DNA from: Bacteroidales bacterium
Lineage (GTDB): Bacteria > Bacteroidota > Bacteroidia > Bacteroidales > Muribaculaceae
Length of the DNA stretch: 48,093 nt
Assembly: GCA_020859755.1 (NCBI GenBank)
Contig: JAJBVP010000255.1
Location: forward strand, 1 to 48,093
Direction: 5' to 3'
The notes below the pieces were generated by a model. The model was not told where the DNA came from. It saw only the letters and a list, made by a program, of their open reading frames with translations, and did no database searches. Made by a program: the position numbers and the translations under genes. Positions 8,626 to 17,792 of the stretch are shown in pieces (positions within the stretch are counted from its first letter, which is position 1; each line of letters opens with the position of its first letter).

Positions 8626-8893
8626 TTGCTGATTGTGTTTTTAATTGGTTTAACTGAGTTATTTAGATTCTGTATTCAGTGATGAAGCACTTTTATGTGA
8701 CAGTTTTTCAACTTGCAAAAATAAACGTTTCTGAAAGTTTAAGGAGAATTACCCCCCCCATTTTTAACTTCGGTTAACTATGATTTAACACTACGCAACA
8801 TTTCTTCTCGGTGTGGTGGAATTTATGAACAGCGGTTATGTAGATGGGGGTGGAGCGGTGTTCTTATGTGAAATGGATAAGAAAAAAAGATCT
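8626..8893. other. Divergent intergenic region with C8 run
   Basis: Region between the minus-strand GLUG lipoprotein and the plus-strand transporter. A minus-strand TATTTTTG (8723-8716) matches the Bacteroides -7 box for the lipoprotein gene, but no good -33 box is seen. An uninterrupted run of eight C lies at 8752-8759. TTAAC-TTCG-GTTAA at 8764-8777 could form a small tetraloop hairpin. The track extends the transporter ORF to 8813, but that part does not look coding. Confidence 0.55.
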
Positions 8894-10246
8894 ATGCTTA
8901 CCTCACTGAAAAGTTATTATCAGAAATTACCGCCCGCGCCACAATTGCAGTTGCCTGAGGAGGAATTGCGACGCAAGACGCGCCGGTTGCAACTCGAGAC
9001 ATTTTTCGCTGCCGTGGTGGGCCACAGCCTGTATTACGTGTGCCGCACGACGCTCAACGTTGTAAAGACCCCCATCGTGGACGCCAACTTGTTGAACGAC
9101 GCCCAGCTGGGTATCGTAGGGTCGGCGATGCTGTTCGCCTACGCTGCCGGGAAGTTTATCAACAGTTTCATCACCGATTATTCCAATATCAAGCGGTTTA
9201 TGGCCACGGGACTGGTGTTGTCGGTGATTGCCAATGTTATAGTAGGAGCGCTTGGATTCTCGGTATCGGGAGCAGGGCTGGGCGTATCGGCCTTCTTCCT
9301 TACGTTCACCGTCTTGTGGGTGATGAACGGTTGGGGGCAGTCGATGGGCACCGCTCCGCCTATCGTGTCGCTGTCGCGATGGTTCTCTCAAAAGGAGCGA
9401 GGCACCTTCTACGGCTTCTTCAGCGCCGGGCACGGCATCGGCGAGTTCCTGTCGTTTATCATCATCGGTTCGGTGGTGGGATACATCGGGTGGCAGCAGG
9501 GTTTCTTCGCGGCCGCGTTGTGTGGCGTAATCGGCATCTTCGTGATCGTTAAATATCTCCACGACAGCCCAGAAAGCATGGGCTTGCCTCCGATTGGCGT
9601 AACCAAACAGAAGAGCGTGAAGGCAGCCCAGAAGATGGCGCTGACCAACCGCAACGTATGGTTCGTAGCCATCGCGAGCGGACTGATGTACGTGTCGCGC
9701 TACGCCATCAACGGCTGGGGCGTGCGTTATCTGGAGATAGTCAAGGGCTATGAACTGCAGGAAGCGACGTGGGTAATAGGCTTGAACGCGATGGCCGTGA
9801 TATTCGGGGCGATGAGTGCCGGATGGCTGTCCGACCGCTTGTTCGCCGGGCGACGGAATGTGCCGGCGCTGATGTTTGGCGTATTGAATACCATCGCCCT
9901 CGCATGCTTCCTCACTTCGGGGGATGCCCTATGGATCAACATCGTGGCCATGCTTATTTTCGGCTTGTCGATTGGCGGACTGATCTGCTTCCTTGGGGGA
10001 TTGATGGCCATTGACTATGCCCCGAGGATGGCGTCGGGAGCCGCTGTGGGGATGGTGGGCTTGGTAAGCTACATCTTCGCGGGAGTGCAGGACGTGATCA
10101 CAGGCCGATTGATCGAGGCTCACCACACGGTGGTCGACGGCGTGGATTACTATAATTTTCATGCGGTGTCGATATTCTGGATTTCGGCCTCAGCGCTCTC
10201 ATTCTTAGTGGCTTTGCTCGTGTGGAAAGCCAAGCCGTCTGACTAA
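8894..10246 (+). CDS. MFS transporter, organophosphate:phosphate antiporter (GlpT/UhpT-like)
   Basis: Inner-membrane transporter of 450 residues with about twelve hydrophobic helices. It aligns by eye with GlpT along its length: an N-terminal RRLQLETFFAAVVGHSLYYVCR, then WFSQKERGTFYGFFSAGHGIGE (GlpT has WSQKERGG), DSPESMGLPPI (GlpT DTPQSCGLPPI) and ISASALSFLVALLVWKAK at the end. Family members exchange sugar phosphates or glycerol-3-phosphate for phosphate. The start at 8894 (MLTSLKSYYQ) matches the short N termini of homologues; an ATG at 8873 would add seven residues (MDKKKRS) and cannot be excluded. A glycerophosphodiesterase gene 2.7 kb away makes glycerol-3-phosphate a reasonable guess, but this is inference. 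Confidence 0.88.
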   Translation: MLTSLKSYYQKLPPAPQLQLPEEELRRKTRRLQLETFFAAVVGHSLYYVCRTTLNVVKTPIVDANLLNDAQLGIVGSAMLFAYAAGKFINSFITDYSNIKRFMATGLVLSVIANVIVGALGFSVSGAGLGVSAFFLTFTVLWVMNGWGQSMGTAPPIVSLSRWFSQKERGTFYGFFSAGHGIGEFLSFIIIGSVVGYIGWQQGFFAAALCGVIGIFVIVKYLHDSPESMGLPPIGVTKQKSVKAAQKMALTNRNVWFVAIASGLMYVSRYAINGWGVRYLEIVKGYELQEATWVIGLNAMAVIFGAMSAGWLSDRLFAGRRNVPALMFGVLNTIALACFLTSGDALWINIVAMLIFGLSIGGLICFLGGLMAIDYAPRMASGAAVGMVGLVSYIFAGVQDVITGRLIEAHHTVVDGVDYYNFHAVSIFWISASALSFLVALLVWKAKPSD

Positions 10247-10362
10247 ATTCAACAAAATTTGAAACAAATGTTAAAGCTGAGTTATAAAAAGTAAAAACAT
10301 ATGCGCTAATCCTCGCGGGTAATTCAGGCTAACTTCGTGGCGTCAACCAACAAGCCCTATCC

Positions 10363-12924
10363 ATGAACAATGCCCCATTACTCGACACAGAGGATAAAGC
10401 AATCATCATCGGCCTACGCAAGGACGACCACAAGTGTTTCAACGACTTGTTCGCGAAATACTATCCAGGTTATTTTGGGTTTATTTTAGGAATGGTCAAG
10501 GATACTTGCGTGGCCGAGGATATCGCCCAAAACGTGTTTTCGAAAGTGTGGATCCATCGACAGTCGCTCAACCCCGAGCTGTCGATGCGATCCTATCTTT
10601 ATACCCTGGCCAAATACGAGATTTACAACCATTTCCGATTCAAATATTCCCACGTTACCGAAACAATATCCACTACAATGACCGATACCACCGCCGACAC
10701 CTACGACTTAGAAGCGCATTATTGCGTCCAAGAGATGGAAACCCAGATAATGGAAGCCGTTGACCACTTGCCCGGCAAGCGGCGCGAGGTGTTCCGTCGT
10801 AGCAGGCTCAATTTCCAGTCGGCCAAGGAGATCGCGCAATCGCTGGGAATGTCGGTGAGGACGGTTGAGAAACATATCCAATTGGCTCTACGTGACATCC
10901 GTTGTTGTCTGGCGACGTTGACCTTGTTGTTGGGAGTGGTCACAGCTACAGGCTCTGATTTCAAGGATTACACAATCGCCACCACCGACACCGAGGGAGA
11001 ATATTTCGGAGTGGCAATGGCCAACGGTTGCATCGGCTTGCTAAGCGACCGCGAGCCGTTGACGGTGAGCCAGGTGATGCTCAATCACGTGATGGACGAA
11101 AACCGTGAAGATGGCGTCAGCCGAGGTCTGCGAGGTATCAACCCATTCTGCATGAAGCTGGTAATCGACGGCGACACCGTATCGTTGGGAAAGGTTGACA
11201 ACTGGTCGCAGTCGCTCGACATGCGCCACGCTATGATCACCGACCACTATAATTATAACGGCACCGATATCTCCAGCGACACCTACGCCCTGCGTGGGCA
11301 GCCCTTTGCCGGGATCACGACGGTGAAAGTGACTCCCAAGCGCGATATAGAGCTAAGTGTTGTTAATCCTTACCGCGTTCCTGAGGAATACAGCGACACG
11401 GCGTCGCATACGTTGTCGGTAAAACTGATGTCCACCCGGTTGCCCATTCATCGCGTAAGCGGAGTGTCGAAATTGCGCAATCGCGTGGTATCGGCATCCT
11501 CGGCGATAGTGTTCCCCGAAGGGGCCCCAGTGCCGAAAATTGCCAAGGACAATTCATTCTCAGTAAAGATCCCCGCGGGGACGACACTGGAGTTCTCGCT
11601 GATCGGCGCCGTGTGCTCCGACAGAGATTTCCTTGACCCTCGCAACGAATCCGACCGACAGGTGGCAACGGTGGCCGTAAGAGGTGTCCCTGTGATGCGC
11701 GACGACCATCTGCGGCGTTGGGAGGACCTATGGCAAGGTGACATCGAAATCGTGGGCGATGACGAGGCCCAACAAGTGGCCCGCATGTCGCTCTACACTC
11801 TTTATAGCAACTGCCGTGAGGACTCGAGGTTGAGCATCACCCCATTCGGGTTGAGCTGGACCGAGTACAACGGCCACGTGTTCTGGGATACCGAGCTGTG
11901 GATGTACCCGCCGATGCTGTTGCTCAACCAAGGGATAGCTCGGTCGATGATGGACTATCGCAGCGACCGCCGGGAGGCTGCCCACCGTCGCGCGTTGGCC
12001 AACGGATACCGGGGGGCGATGTTCCCTTGGGAAAGTGACGACGAGGGTGAGGAGGGATGTCCCGTGAGAGCGCTCATGGGTGGCTTTGAGCACCATATTA
12101 ATGGCGACATTGCGGTGGCCGCGCGCGACTATTTCCGCGTGACCCGCGACACCACGTGGCTCGCCAGGGACGGATGGCCCCTGTTGCGTGACATAGCCGA
12201 TTTCTGGACCTCGCGCGTTACCCCCAACCCCGACGGCAGCTACTCAATTGTCAACGTGGTGTGCCCCGATGAATACGCCAAGGAGGTGACCGACAACGCA
12301 TTCACCAACGCCGTTGCCGCCGAGTCGCTCCGAGCCGCTCATCAAGCCGCCCAGGTGCTGGGTGTCACCCCCGACAGCCGCTGGCTCGTCATCGCCGATG
12401 GGTTGCGTATCCCCACTGTGGATGGAGTGACCGCTGAATTTGAAGGCTTTACACCCCGCCAGATCAAGCAGGCCGATGTTAACCTGATGGCTTACCCCTT
12501 GAACGTCGTCACCAATCCTGAGCAGATACGTCGCGACCTGGAGTACTATCACCCTCTTATCAACCCCAACGGCCCGGCAATGTCCTACGCTATCCTGGCC
12601 ATACTGTACTCTCGACTGGGCGACGTCGACAAGGCCAACGAGCTGTTCGTGGAGGCCTACCGACCCCACATGCGTCCCCCTTACGGGGTAATCTCAGAGA
12701 ACGCCTCCGACAACCGCGTGAATTTCGCTACTGGCGCCGGCGGCTTCCTCCAGACAATCATCAACGGTTTCGGGGGGGTGCAAGTGCAGGACATCAGCAG
12801 TGCCATGCCGATCGACTTGGTGCCATCCAAAATGCCTCGCCATTGGGAATCGCTAACAATTCGGGGACTGGGTCCTGACAGGTTAACGCTGAAGAAATCA
12901 CAAAAAGGAGCTACCTTGCGGTAA
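10363..12924 (+). CDS. ECF sigma factor - hydrophobic segment - GH65 glycosidase fusion
   Basis: A single 853-codon frame with two unrelated halves. Residues 1-180 form a complete Bacteroidetes-type ECF sigma factor: region 2 around 24-95 (FNDLFAKYYPGYFGF, AEDIAQNVFSKVW, SYLYTLAKYEIYNHFR) and region 4 around 125-180 (SAKEIAQSLGMSVRTVEKHI). Residues 181-197 (CCLATLTLLLGVVTATG) are hydrophobic and resemble a signal peptide core, with a possible VTA cleavage site. The rest is a GH65 enzyme of the ATH1/PGGHG/kojibiose hydrolase type: GHVFWDTELWMYPPMLLL, GYRGAMFPWES, CPDEY with the likely acid Glu, and KQADVNLMAYPL. The predicted topology puts sigma in the cytoplasm and GH65 in the periplasm. No stop or frameshift is seen at the junction, and no anti-sigma (FecR) gene is nearby. 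A shorter GH65 product from an internal start (Met163 or a TTG near 10882) is possible. Confidence 0.88.
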   Translation: MNNAPLLDTEDKAIIIGLRKDDHKCFNDLFAKYYPGYFGFILGMVKDTCVAEDIAQNVFSKVWIHRQSLNPELSMRSYLYTLAKYEIYNHFRFKYSHVTETISTTMTDTTADTYDLEAHYCVQEMETQIMEAVDHLPGKRREVFRRSRLNFQSAKEIAQSLGMSVRTVEKHIQLALRDIRCCLATLTLLLGVVTATGSDFKDYTIATTDTEGEYFGVAMANGCIGLLSDREPLTVSQVMLNHVMDENREDGVSRGLRGINPFCMKLVIDGDTVSLGKVDNWSQSLDMRHAMITDHYNYNGTDISSDTYALRGQPFAGITTVKVTPKRDIELSVVNPYRVPEEYSDTASHTLSVKLMSTRLPIHRVSGVSKLRNRVVSASSAIVFPEGAPVPKIAKDNSFSVKIPAGTTLEFSLIGAVCSDRDFLDPRNESDRQVATVAVRGVPVMRDDHLRRWEDLWQGDIEIVGDDEAQQVARMSLYTLYSNCREDSRLSITPFGLSWTEYNGHVFWDTELWMYPPMLLLNQGIARSMMDYRSDRREAAHRRALANGYRGAMFPWESDDEGEEGCPVRALMGGFEHHINGDIAVAARDYFRVTRDTTWLARDGWPLLRDIADFWTSRVTPNPDGSYSIVNVVCPDEYAKEVTDNAFTNAVAAESLRAAHQAAQVLGVTPDSRWLVIADGLRIPTVDGVTAEFEGFTPRQIKQADVNLMAYPLNVVTNPEQIRRDLEYYHPLINPNGPAMSYAILAILYSRLGDVDKANELFVEAYRPHMRPPYGVISENASDNRVNFATGAGGFLQTIINGFGGVQVQDISSAMPIDLVPSKMPRHWESLTIRGLGPDRLTLKKSQKGATLR

Positions 12925-12935
12925 CTCCTTTTTTT
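12902..12935. terminator. Bidirectional intrinsic terminator
   Basis: AAAAAGGAG-c-TACC (12902-12915), loop TTGC, then GGTA-a-CTCC and seven T (12920-12935). The 13-pair stem has one mismatch, with A-rich and T-rich flanks. It begins inside the last codons of the sigma-GH65 gene and includes its TAA stop. It also lies just after the stop of the converging glycerophosphodiesterase gene, so it can serve both strands. Confidence 0.93.
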
Positions 12936-12960
12936 CGGTGTTACGTGGCGAGTTATGAAA

Positions 12961-13716
12961 CTACTTTCCACTTGCGATGAGTTCTTGGGCACGGAGGGGA
13001 TTGTTGGTGGTGATATAGGTGGCTCCGTTGTCGATGCACCATTGGATGTCGTCGTCCGAGTCGACCGTCCACACGTTCAGCGGCATTCCCAAGCTACGAA
13101 ACTCGTCGATCCACTGTGGAAACTGGCGAAGGCTACCGATGTTGAAGTCGGGTCCATAACAGTCGAGCGCCACCAATTCTTCAGGAGAAACAGCTGAGAG
13201 GTAGGCCGCTTTTTGACCCGTGGTGGCTTGGAGCGCTTTCAACGCATTGGCCGAGAAGGTGATGTACATCGTGCGAGGCTCGAGGTCGCGCTCGGCAATC
13301 ATGCGGGCGATCATTCCGGCCGCCAATACCTCCTTCACGGGATCGGCGTGGGGTTTCAGCTCAAGCACAAGTCCCACTTTCAGCGGAGCCGCGGTGTCGA
13401 GGAATTGGTCAAGACGAGGCACCGGTTCACCATTGGACAACCGGGCCTTAGCCACCTCGTGGTAAGGGGTGTTCTGAATCACCATGCCATCAATCACGTC
13501 GTCGTGGTTGACCACGGGCACGTTGTCGGAGGTGAGCCACACGTCAAATTCAGTGTATTCGCAACCTATGGAGTCGGCTTTCACCAGCGACCGGATCGAG
13601 TTTTGCGCGCTCCCCTCGGTGTTCCAGTAGCCGCGATGAGCTACCACGGCCGGAGGGGTGGCATACAGTGCCAAAGAGCTAAGTGTCAGAAGAGCTAATG
13701 AGATTCTCTTTTTCAT
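12961..13716 (-). CDS. Exported glycerophosphodiester phosphodiesterase (GDPD)
   Basis: A 251-residue protein with a signal peptide (MKKRISLALLTLSSLALYA), so periplasmic or surface-located. Conserved GDPD-family residues are visible: VVAHRGYWN (HRG), EYTEFDVWLTSD, VVNHDD and VLELKPH, the metal-binding and catalytic His/Glu/Asp set of the TIM barrel. The C terminus has LNVWTVDSDDD and GATYITTNNP, the usual end motif. The family cleaves glycerophosphodiesters to sn-glycerol-3-phosphate plus an alcohol. The ATG lies inside the 3' end of the HTCS gene (38-bp overlap, different frame), which implies co-transcription and probable translational coupling. Placement with a regulator and a GlpT-like transporter suggests a glycerol-phosphate decoration on the PUL substrate (inference). 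Confidence 0.93.
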   Translation of the reverse strand: MKKRISLALLTLSSLALYATPPAVVAHRGYWNTEGSAQNSIRSLVKADSIGCEYTEFDVWLTSDNVPVVNHDDVIDGMVIQNTPYHEVAKARLSNGEPVPRLDQFLDTAAPLKVGLVLELKPHADPVKEVLAAGMIARMIAERDLEPRTMYITFSANALKALQATTGQKAAYLSAVSPEELVALDCYGPDFNIGSLRQFPQWIDEFRSLGMPLNVWTVDSDDDIQWCIDNGATYITTNNPLRAQELIASGK

Positions 13717-16700
13717 TTTTATTTTGATTAGTGGATTGTTCTCCGTTGTAATTGCGTGGCGACACCCCGAAATGCTTCTTGAACAGAGCCGAGAAATGGC
13801 TCTGGTTGCCGAAGCCGGTCATGTCGGAAACCTCCCCGACGGTGTACTCGCGGGTCATCAGCAACGAGGCGGCTCGATTGAGACGGTAGATGCGCAGCAA
13901 GTCGTTAGGAGTTTCGCCAAGAAGCATCTTCACCTTGCGGTAGAAGTTGGTGCGCGAGAATCCCAATTCCCTTCCCAGCGAATTTACATTGAGCTCGGTA
14001 TCCGAGATGTGTTCATCTATATAAGCGTAAAGCTTTTCGATGAATCGCTTGTCGAGGGCGGTGAGATGCACTTCCGGCTCGGCCTCCACGTCTTCCACAG
14101 CGTCAACAGCCGAGGTAGAGCCGGCCTTGGCCACGAGCGCGCGCTGGCTGCGTCGGCGAGCGTCGAGCAGGTTTTTCACTCGCGAGAGCAATACCTGAGG
14201 ATTGAACGGCTTGCACAGATACCCTTCGGCCCCGGCATCGTAGCCCTTGATCTTGTCCTCGTCGAGGGTTTTGGCCGTGAGCAGGAGGATGGGGATATGG
14301 GAGGTAGTGTGGGACGATTTCAGGCGGTCGCACAATGCGAATCCGTCCAGTTCGCCGGGCATCATCACATCCGACACCACGATGTCGGGCACCTCCTCGG
14401 TGGCGCGATGCATTCCCTCCACGCCGTCGAAAGCCGTCACCACGTCGTAATCCTGCTCCAGAATCTTAACAAGGAAGTCGTTCATGTCCTTGTTGTCCTC
14501 CACGATCAGCACCTTTGGACGCTCGGAGGGTGTGGACGATTGGGTTGAATCCTCGGATGAGGGCACCGATGTGGCGACCTCGGCGGGAGGAGTGGAGCCG
14601 AAGATAGCTTTGTCGGCGTCCATGTAGCGCTCGTCGGTGGCGTAGGCATCCTCGCTCACGGGAATCTCCACGGTGAAAGTCATGCCCTTGATAGGGTTGC
14701 GCGATGGGGTGATGGTGCCCTTGTGCATCGACACCAGGTGGCTCACGTAGTGTAACCCTATACCGTAACCCTGCACCGACGAATCGCGCTTAACCAGGCG
14801 TGAGAAACGCTTGAACAGGCGCGACAACGACTGTTTTTTGATCCCAATTCCGTCGTCGATCACGTCGATGCGCACGTATTTCCAGTTGCTGGCGGCGGAG
14901 GCCGATCCGGGAGCCAATGTCAAGCCCACGCGTATGAGTATGTGACCGTTTTGGGGCGTGTATTTTATGGCGTTGACTATGAGATTGCTCACGATCTTCT
15001 CCACCTTGTCGCTGTCGTAGAGCAGGCGGAGCGACTCGTAAGGGCAATCGAGAGTCACTTGTATACCCTTTTCGGCGGCAAGCATTTTGTAGATGGTGAT
15101 CAAGCCCAGGATTTGGCTGGAGAGGTCGTGGTAGGCCACTTTCAACGGCAGGGTGTCGGCGTCGCTCATCTTGTGGAAGTTGAGGAGCTGGTTGGTGAGC
15201 GTGAGCATACGGTCGATGTTGCCGTCGATGAACGATAGCGACTGGTCGATCTGGTCGGGTGTCATGTTGCGATGGGCGGCTTTCAAGGTCTTTGTGGGGC
15301 CGTAGATGAGCGTCAACGGCGTGCGTAGTTCATGGGAGATGTTGGTGAAGAACGACGTTTTGTTGGCCGTTGAGCGGCGTTCCTGGGCGATTCGTTCCTC
15401 GGCCATGGCGTTCTCTTGCTGAATCAGTCGGTAACGTAGATACAAGCGGTTGAACAAAAGGATGATGCACAGTATCACCACGATATAGCCGATTAGGGCC
15501 ATAGGGTGCAACCACGGCGACGGGCTCACGCTCAGGCACAGTATCTGGCGTGCCGGTCCCCATTCACCTCCCGAGGGACGGGCCTTCACCATGAAGTCGT
15601 AATGGCCCGCTGGCAGGTTGGAATAGGTGGCCTTGGTGTGGGTGCCGCTTTCGATATAGCCTTTGTCGAGGCCTTTAAGGCAGTAGGCGTATTCAAGGTG
15701 GCCTACAGGATCGGGGTTGATGCCGTTGAACTCCAGGGTGACGCTGTTGCGCTTGTGGGGCAAGGTCACCTTTTCGAGGTAGGCGGCGTTGATCGTGTCG
15801 TAGGGAGCGGGACGCTCGGGATTGCACCCAGCGGCTGTGAAACGACTGAGGTAAATTGGGATCTCCGAGGCATGCACGGGACTGATATTGTCGGGACGCA
15901 CCTGCTCTATGCCCTCGTTGCCACCAAAGAAGAGGGTACCCGAGATGGGACTGCGGTATACGCATTTCTCATGATATTGGTTGCCACCCAGGCCGTCGGT
16001 ACGCCAAAAGGCTGAAAGGGTGCGACGGTCGGAGCCGATACGGTACAGGCCGTAAGAGGTGGAGGCCCACAAGTTGTGGTCATGGTCCTCGGCGAGGCCC
16101 ACAACGTCGGTGCCCTTGAGCGCGGGGAAGTGGTAAAGCCGGTCGCTGGCAGGATCGTAACGCAGCAATCCGTCATTGTAGGTGCCCAGCCACAGGTAGC
16201 CCTGGGTGTCGCGGAGCATATCCACCGTGTTGCGCCAATATCGGCGGTATTTGGGCTGGTAAGCTATCGGCACCAGCGTTTGGAGGTCGATCGTGTAGAG
16301 ATTGTCGCTGAAGGATGAGATGAGCATCTGTCGCGGGCCGAAAGGTATTATGCGGGTGATATTGTTGTGATCCTTGAGGTCGGAGAGAAGGTGGGCGGCC
16401 CGGGACAGGTCGCGGTTGAAGATGAACAGGCCTCGAGCCGAAAGGCCTACCCACACGCGTCCCAACGGGTCGTTGGCAGCGCACACTATGTCGCCGGCGG
16501 CGTCAAATGTTTTTAGTGGGGAAAGGGTGTGGCCGTCACCAGCGATTGAACACACAATCAGGGCGTCGCCGTAGCCGATCCACAACCTGCCGTCGCTGTC
16601 AACGTGTATTTCCTGCACGAAATCGTTGGTGTACGGGGCGAGCCAAGGGGTGGTTGTGGCAGTGTACCGTGCCACGATACGGTCGGCGGTGAGGTCGTAG

Positions 16701-17785
16701 GCAATCAAGCCATCATGGCGGGTGCCCACCCACAAAATGTCGGGGTTCTTGGCCGATTGGGTGACACGGGTGACGAAGCGCTTTCGGAAGGTTGATTCCA
16801 GCGTTTTGTTGGCGTTGAAAGCCGAAGCGTGGTGCCCGAAACGGTACAGGCCCTTGTCGAACGTCCCGGCCCATAGGTTGCCCGAACGGTCAACCAGCGA
16901 GGCGGTGGTTTCACCGGTAGGGATAAGGCGAAGGTCGACATTTTTCCACATATACGAGAGGGTGTCCTGGGGATGTTGGAGCAGGAGCATTCCCCGGTTG
17001 TTGGTCGACAACAACATCTGGCCCCCTCCCAGATTGTTGACGCTGTTCACCTCTATGCCTCGCAGCTGTGGCGATTGTGGGCGTAATTCCATCGTCGCGG
17101 GGTCGAGCCAGCGTAGCCCGGTGGAGGTGCCCACGGCCACAACCGTGTCGACCATGGCCATCGACAACACTCTCAACCCCGATGGCAACTCAATGCGTGT
17201 CAACACGTGGAAAGCGCGGTCGAGGCAAAAGAGCTCGCGGCCGTTGGACAGCCAGATCCGTCCTAAATGGTCGGGGGCGGCCGAGTTGAAATGGTCGGAG
17301 GGGATGGTGAATTGTTGCCGCAGCCTACGCCCCTTAAAATCCACCTCGTAAAGCCCGCGTGGACCGATGGCGAATATCTGGTCACCCAATTCGAAGAACG
17401 CTGTGCAGAAGTTGCCCGATAGCTCCTTGTTGGGGAAAGTGAAGCGCTCGAAGACCATCGACCGTGGGCGCTTCATGCTTACCCCGCCGATGGTCGACAC
17501 CCACAGGTTGTCGTGGGAATCGTGCCACACGCCCAGCACCAAGTTGGATGGGATGGTAGTGGTGTCCTCGGGGTCGGCGAAGAAAACTTCGTAGCCATCC
17601 GGGCCGTCGACTCGGGCAATGCCCTTGCCCGTGGCCACCCAGATGTAACCCAAAGTATCCTGGCTTACGCTGAACACATGGGAATTGGGCAACTCAGAGC
17701 GCCGGGTGACTGTCGGGAGCGCCCAAGCTTGAGTGACACCCAGGGCTAACAATAGAAGGATGTGTTTTAGGCGGCTAGATTTCAT
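13679..17785 (-). CDS. Hybrid two-component system regulator (HTCS)
   Basis: One-protein sensor and regulator of 1368 residues. The start at 17785 (MKSSRLKHILLLLALGVTQAWA) gives a signal peptide and sits 7 bp after a TACATTTG box; the track start is 24 codons longer. Order: periplasmic beta-propeller repeats (for example GYIWVATGKGIARVDG, NLWAGTFDKGLYRFG, RLWIGYGDALIV) to about residue 680; Y_Y_Y domain about 682-755; membrane helix near 765-785; histidine kinase with SHELRTPLTLIYGP near 815; ATPase with NLIVNAIKYTP, DDGIGI and GYGIGLHYV; receiver domain from VLIVEDN (about 1092) with VVSDVMMPG; C-terminal AraC-type HTH about 1250-1345. HTCS proteins bind an oligosaccharide in the periplasm and activate PUL genes. 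Divergent from GH78, with a putative operator between them, and overlapping the GDPD gene downstream. Confidence 0.97.
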   Translation of the reverse strand: MKSSRLKHILLLLALGVTQAWALPTVTRRSELPNSHVFSVSQDTLGYIWVATGKGIARVDGPDGYEVFFADPEDTTTIPSNLVLGVWHDSHDNLWVSTIGGVSMKRPRSMVFERFTFPNKELSGNFCTAFFELGDQIFAIGPRGLYEVDFKGRRLRQQFTIPSDHFNSAAPDHLGRIWLSNGRELFCLDRAFHVLTRIELPSGLRVLSMAMVDTVVAVGTSTGLRWLDPATMELRPQSPQLRGIEVNSVNNLGGGQMLLSTNNRGMLLLQHPQDTLSYMWKNVDLRLIPTGETTASLVDRSGNLWAGTFDKGLYRFGHHASAFNANKTLESTFRKRFVTRVTQSAKNPDILWVGTRHDGLIAYDLTADRIVARYTATTTPWLAPYTNDFVQEIHVDSDGRLWIGYGDALIVCSIAGDGHTLSPLKTFDAAGDIVCAANDPLGRVWVGLSARGLFIFNRDLSRAAHLLSDLKDHNNITRIIPFGPRQMLISSFSDNLYTIDLQTLVPIAYQPKYRRYWRNTVDMLRDTQGYLWLGTYNDGLLRYDPASDRLYHFPALKGTDVVGLAEDHDHNLWASTSYGLYRIGSDRRTLSAFWRTDGLGGNQYHEKCVYRSPISGTLFFGGNEGIEQVRPDNISPVHASEIPIYLSRFTAAGCNPERPAPYDTINAAYLEKVTLPHKRNSVTLEFNGINPDPVGHLEYAYCLKGLDKGYIESGTHTKATYSNLPAGHYDFMVKARPSGGEWGPARQILCLSVSPSPWLHPMALIGYIVVILCIILLFNRLYLRYRLIQQENAMAEERIAQERRSTANKTSFFTNISHELRTPLTLIYGPTKTLKAAHRNMTPDQIDQSLSFIDGNIDRMLTLTNQLLNFHKMSDADTLPLKVAYHDLSSQILGLITIYKMLAAEKGIQVTLDCPYESLRLLYDSDKVEKIVSNLIVNAIKYTPQNGHILIRVGLTLAPGSASAASNWKYVRIDVIDDGIGIKKQSLSRLFKRFSRLVKRDSSVQGYGIGLHYVSHLVSMHKGTITPSRNPIKGMTFTVEIPVSEDAYATDERYMDADKAIFGSTPPAEVATSVPSSEDSTQSSTPSERPKVLIVEDNKDMNDFLVKILEQDYDVVTAFDGVEGMHRATEEVPDIVVSDVMMPGELDGFALCDRLKSSHTTSHIPILLLTAKTLDEDKIKGYDAGAEGYLCKPFNPQVLLSRVKNLLDARRRSQRALVAKAGSTSAVDAVEDVEAEPEVHLTALDKRFIEKLYAYIDEHISDTELNVNSLGRELGFSRTNFYRKVKMLLGETPNDLLRIYRLNRAASLLMTREYTVGEVSDMTGFGNQSHFSALFKKHFGVSPRNYNGEQSTNQNKNEKENLISSSDT

Positions 17786-17792
17786 GGTGACG

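Noticed and set aside
10261-10287. Possible fifth operator (GAAACAAATG) upstream of the sigma-GH65 gene
   Set aside because: Only the left part resembles the motif. TTTG is missing at the expected offset and no good -7 box lies at 30 bp.
10849-12924. Splitting the sigma-GH65 ORF into two separate genes
   Set aside because: There is no stop, overlap or clear start at the junction. Met163 lies inside sigma region 4. An internal start remains possible but is not shown by sequence.
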